Shown here: in pieces, positions 5,529 to 6,739 of the stretch | Layout: each line of letters opens with the position of its first letter | Numbering within the stretch: position 1 is the first letter of the stretch | Source: Thioalkalivibrio sp. | GTDB taxonomy: Bacteria > Pseudomonadota > Gammaproteobacteria > Ectothiorhodospirales > Ectothiorhodospiraceae | Assembly (NCBI GenBank): GCA_003553165.1 | Contig: PUOZ01000326.1 | Span: 1 to 6,739 of the forward strand | Direction: 5' to 3' | DNA length: 6,739 nucleotides | The notes under the pieces: model-generated | What the model was told of the DNA's origin: nothing | The model's database searches: none | The model's input: the letters and a program-made list of their open reading frames with translations, nothing else | Translations under genes and position numbers: made by a program

Positions 5529-6028
5529 GGATCTGGTGGGAAAACCTTGCCCAGCGGGAACGCCGGATCGTGCTGCTTGCGGGTTTGCTACTGATGCTCG
5601 TCGTCGGCTTTCTGTTCGTGATCGAGCCCGCCCTGGAACGCCGGGACGCATTGCGCGGGCAATTGCAGAACCTGGTCAACGAACAGGCCTGGATGGAAGC
5701 CCAGGCCCCTGCGGTGCGCGCGCGCGCGCAGGCGGGGGTCAGGGGCGCGACCGCTGCGGGGCGGAGCGGCGGATCCCCTCTGGGTATCGTCGACGTCTCG
5801 GCTCGGTCCGCAGGCCTCGGATCGGCATTGCGCCGGGTCCGGCCCCAGGAGTCGGCGGTTGAGGCGGAGTTGGAGGGCGCGCCCTATGCCGAACTGATGC
5901 GCTGGCTTGCGACGCTGGAAGACCGCCACGGACTGCGGATCACGACCTTGAGCATCGATCGCGGCTCGGAGTCCGGGCGGGTCAACGCCCAGCTTCGCGT
6001 CGAACCAGCGCCGGCCGGCCGCTCATGA
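5525..6028 (+). CDS. gspM: T2SS inner-membrane protein GspM
   Basis: GspM is a small bitopic inner-membrane protein that pairs with GspL through similar periplasmic domains and stabilises it. The 167-residue product has the normal family length. A short cytoplasmic N-terminus carries the characteristic W-x-x-L-x-x-R-E-R pattern (W5 to R13), followed by one membrane helix (about 14-33). Next come a charged coiled-coil-like segment (34-60) and a flexible Ala/Gly/Arg/Ser linker (61-85). The periplasmic ferredoxin-like domain starts at GIVDVSARSAGL (87-98) and continues through PYAELMRWLATLEDRHGLRITTLSIDR (120-146), both typical of GspM. The linker is encoded partly by a (GC)7 tract at 5716-5729. 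The gene overlaps gspL and gspN by ATGA at both ends. Confidence 0.94.
   Translation: MRIWWENLAQRERRIVLLAGLLLMLVVGFLFVIEPALERRDALRGQLQNLVNEQAWMEAQAPAVRARAQAGVRGATAAGRSGGSPLGIVDVSARSAGLGSALRRVRPQESAVEAELEGAPYAELMRWLATLEDRHGLRITTLSIDRGSESGRVNAQLRVEPAPAGRS
5716..5729 (+). repeat. (GC)7 dinucleotide tract in gspM
   Basis: Seven uninterrupted GC units lie within gspM and encode part of V-R-A-R-A in the periplasmic linker. A change of one unit would shift the gspM frame. Alternating GC can also adopt left-handed DNA. In such a GC-rich genome this may simply reflect Arg/Ala codons. Confidence 0.6.
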
Positions 6029-6739
6029 CGCGATCGGGCGTGAAGGCCCTGGCAGGGGCCGGCGCGGTGCTGTTGTTCACCTACCTGGTGGCGCTGATCG
6101 CGATGGCTCCCGCAGCGTCGGTCTGGAAGCTGCTGGAGCCACGGCTGGATCTGCCCGTCGCGCTGCAGATCCAGGAACTTTCAGGCTCGTTCTGGAATGG
6201 TCGCGCTGGCGCCCTGCGGGTCGAGGGTCGCGAGATCGGCAATCTGGCCTGGCGCTGGCAACCGATGGCACTGCTGCAGGGACAACTGGGCCTGCGGCTG
6301 CACTGGCAGGCCGGGGCCGACGAGGCGGCTCTGCGACTGCGCCTGCGCCGTGGGGCGGCCCAGGTCACCGGTCTGCGCGGGGCGCTGGACGCCAGCCGGC
6401 TGCAGCCGTGGTTCGACCTGCCAGTACTTCTGGGCGGCCGTGTCGATCTCGACATTGCCCGGATCCGTTGGGACGCCGTCGCCGGCTTCCAACAGGCCGA
6501 TGGCACCGTACTCTGGGCCGACGCCGCGGCCGGCCTGCCACGCCCGTTGGCCCTGGGCCTGTACCGGGCGGAAGTGGATGCCCTCGACGGAAGCCTGCTG
6601 GCACGGATCGAGGCCTCGCCGGAGTCGCCGCTCGACGTCCGTGGCACAGTTTCCTGGCATCCCTCCGGGAGCCACAGGCTCGACCTGTCCCTGCGCTCCG
6701 GATCGGCGGCGGACCCCGCCCTGCGTTCCGCGCTCGACG
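6025..6739 (+). CDS. gspN: T2SS protein GspN, 3'-truncated by the window edge
   Basis: GspN is an accessory T2SS inner-membrane protein found in only some systems and often dispensable; its exact role is unclear. The 238 visible codons have no stop, so the gene continues past the window; the family is usually about 250 residues, so only a short tail is missing. Residues 9-29 form one N-terminal membrane helix, and the rest should be periplasmic. Family features are ELSGSFWNGRAGALRV (51-66), LAWRWQPMALLQGQLGLRL (74-92) and QADGTVLWADA (157-167), matching the usual G-(S/T)-x-W-x-G, W-x-x-x-P-x-x-L-L and A-D-G-x-x-x-W pattern. The start is set by the ATGA overlap with gspM; no clear ribosome site is seen, so coupling is likely. 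In Xanthomonas-type clusters gspD follows, which cannot be checked here. Confidence 0.92.
   Translation, partial: MTRSGVKALAGAGAVLLFTYLVALIAMAPAASVWKLLEPRLDLPVALQIQELSGSFWNGRAGALRVEGREIGNLAWRWQPMALLQGQLGLRLHWQAGADEAALRLRLRRGAAQVTGLRGALDASRLQPWFDLPVLLGGRVDLDIARIRWDAVAGFQQADGTVLWADAAAGLPRPLALGLYRAEVDALDGSLLARIEASPESPLDVRGTVSWHPSGSHRLDLSLRSGSAADPALRSALD

Overview
This window is an almost uninterrupted type II secretion system (T2SS, general secretory pathway) operon. All genes are on the + strand, in the order gspF-gspG-gspH-gspI-gspJ-gspK-gspL-gspM-gspN. The first bases probably hold the tail of gspE, and gspN runs off the right edge. Base composition is very G+C rich (about two thirds by eye). 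GC-rich third positions explain the many long overlapping open frames on both strands, which are shadows. The gene order, and the presence of gspN directly after gspM, fit a Gram-negative proteobacterium, most likely a high-GC gamma- or betaproteobacterium (Xanthomonas xps and related clusters share the E-F-G-...-M-N order). The sequence alone does not allow a genus call.

Layout: positions 22-1236 encode the polytopic inner-membrane platform protein GspF. Positions 1239-3398 encode the major pseudopilin GspG and minor pseudopilins GspH, GspI and GspJ, each with a prepilin peptidase site G^FTL(I/L)E. Positions 3395-4192 encode GspK, the atypical minor pseudopilin without Glu at +5. A 109-base gap follows, the only sizeable non-coding stretch; it is C-rich with a small inverted repeat. 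Positions 4302-5528 (GspL), 5525-6028 (GspM) and 6025-end (GspN) encode bitopic inner-membrane proteins.

How they work together: GspE (mostly outside the window) is the ATPase that docks on GspL and powers GspF/GspL/GspM to assemble GspG into a periplasmic pseudopilus. GspH-I-J-K form its tip. The pseudopilus is thought to push folded exoproteins through the outer-membrane GspD secretin, which is not in this window, nor are GspC and the prepilin peptidase GspO. Five junctions (H/I, I/J, J/K, L/M, M/N) are four-base ATGA overlaps, implying translational coupling. Coupling breaks at F/G (2-base gap), G/H (23-base gap, with a strong inverted repeat across the gspG stop and the first possible gspH start) and K/L (109 bases).

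I found no mobile element, CRISPR array, RNA gene or plainly novel system. The most interesting points are a shortened GspK that lacks part of its usual globular domain, the G/H hairpin with an uncertain gspH start, the C-rich K/L gap, and a (GC)7 tract inside gspM.
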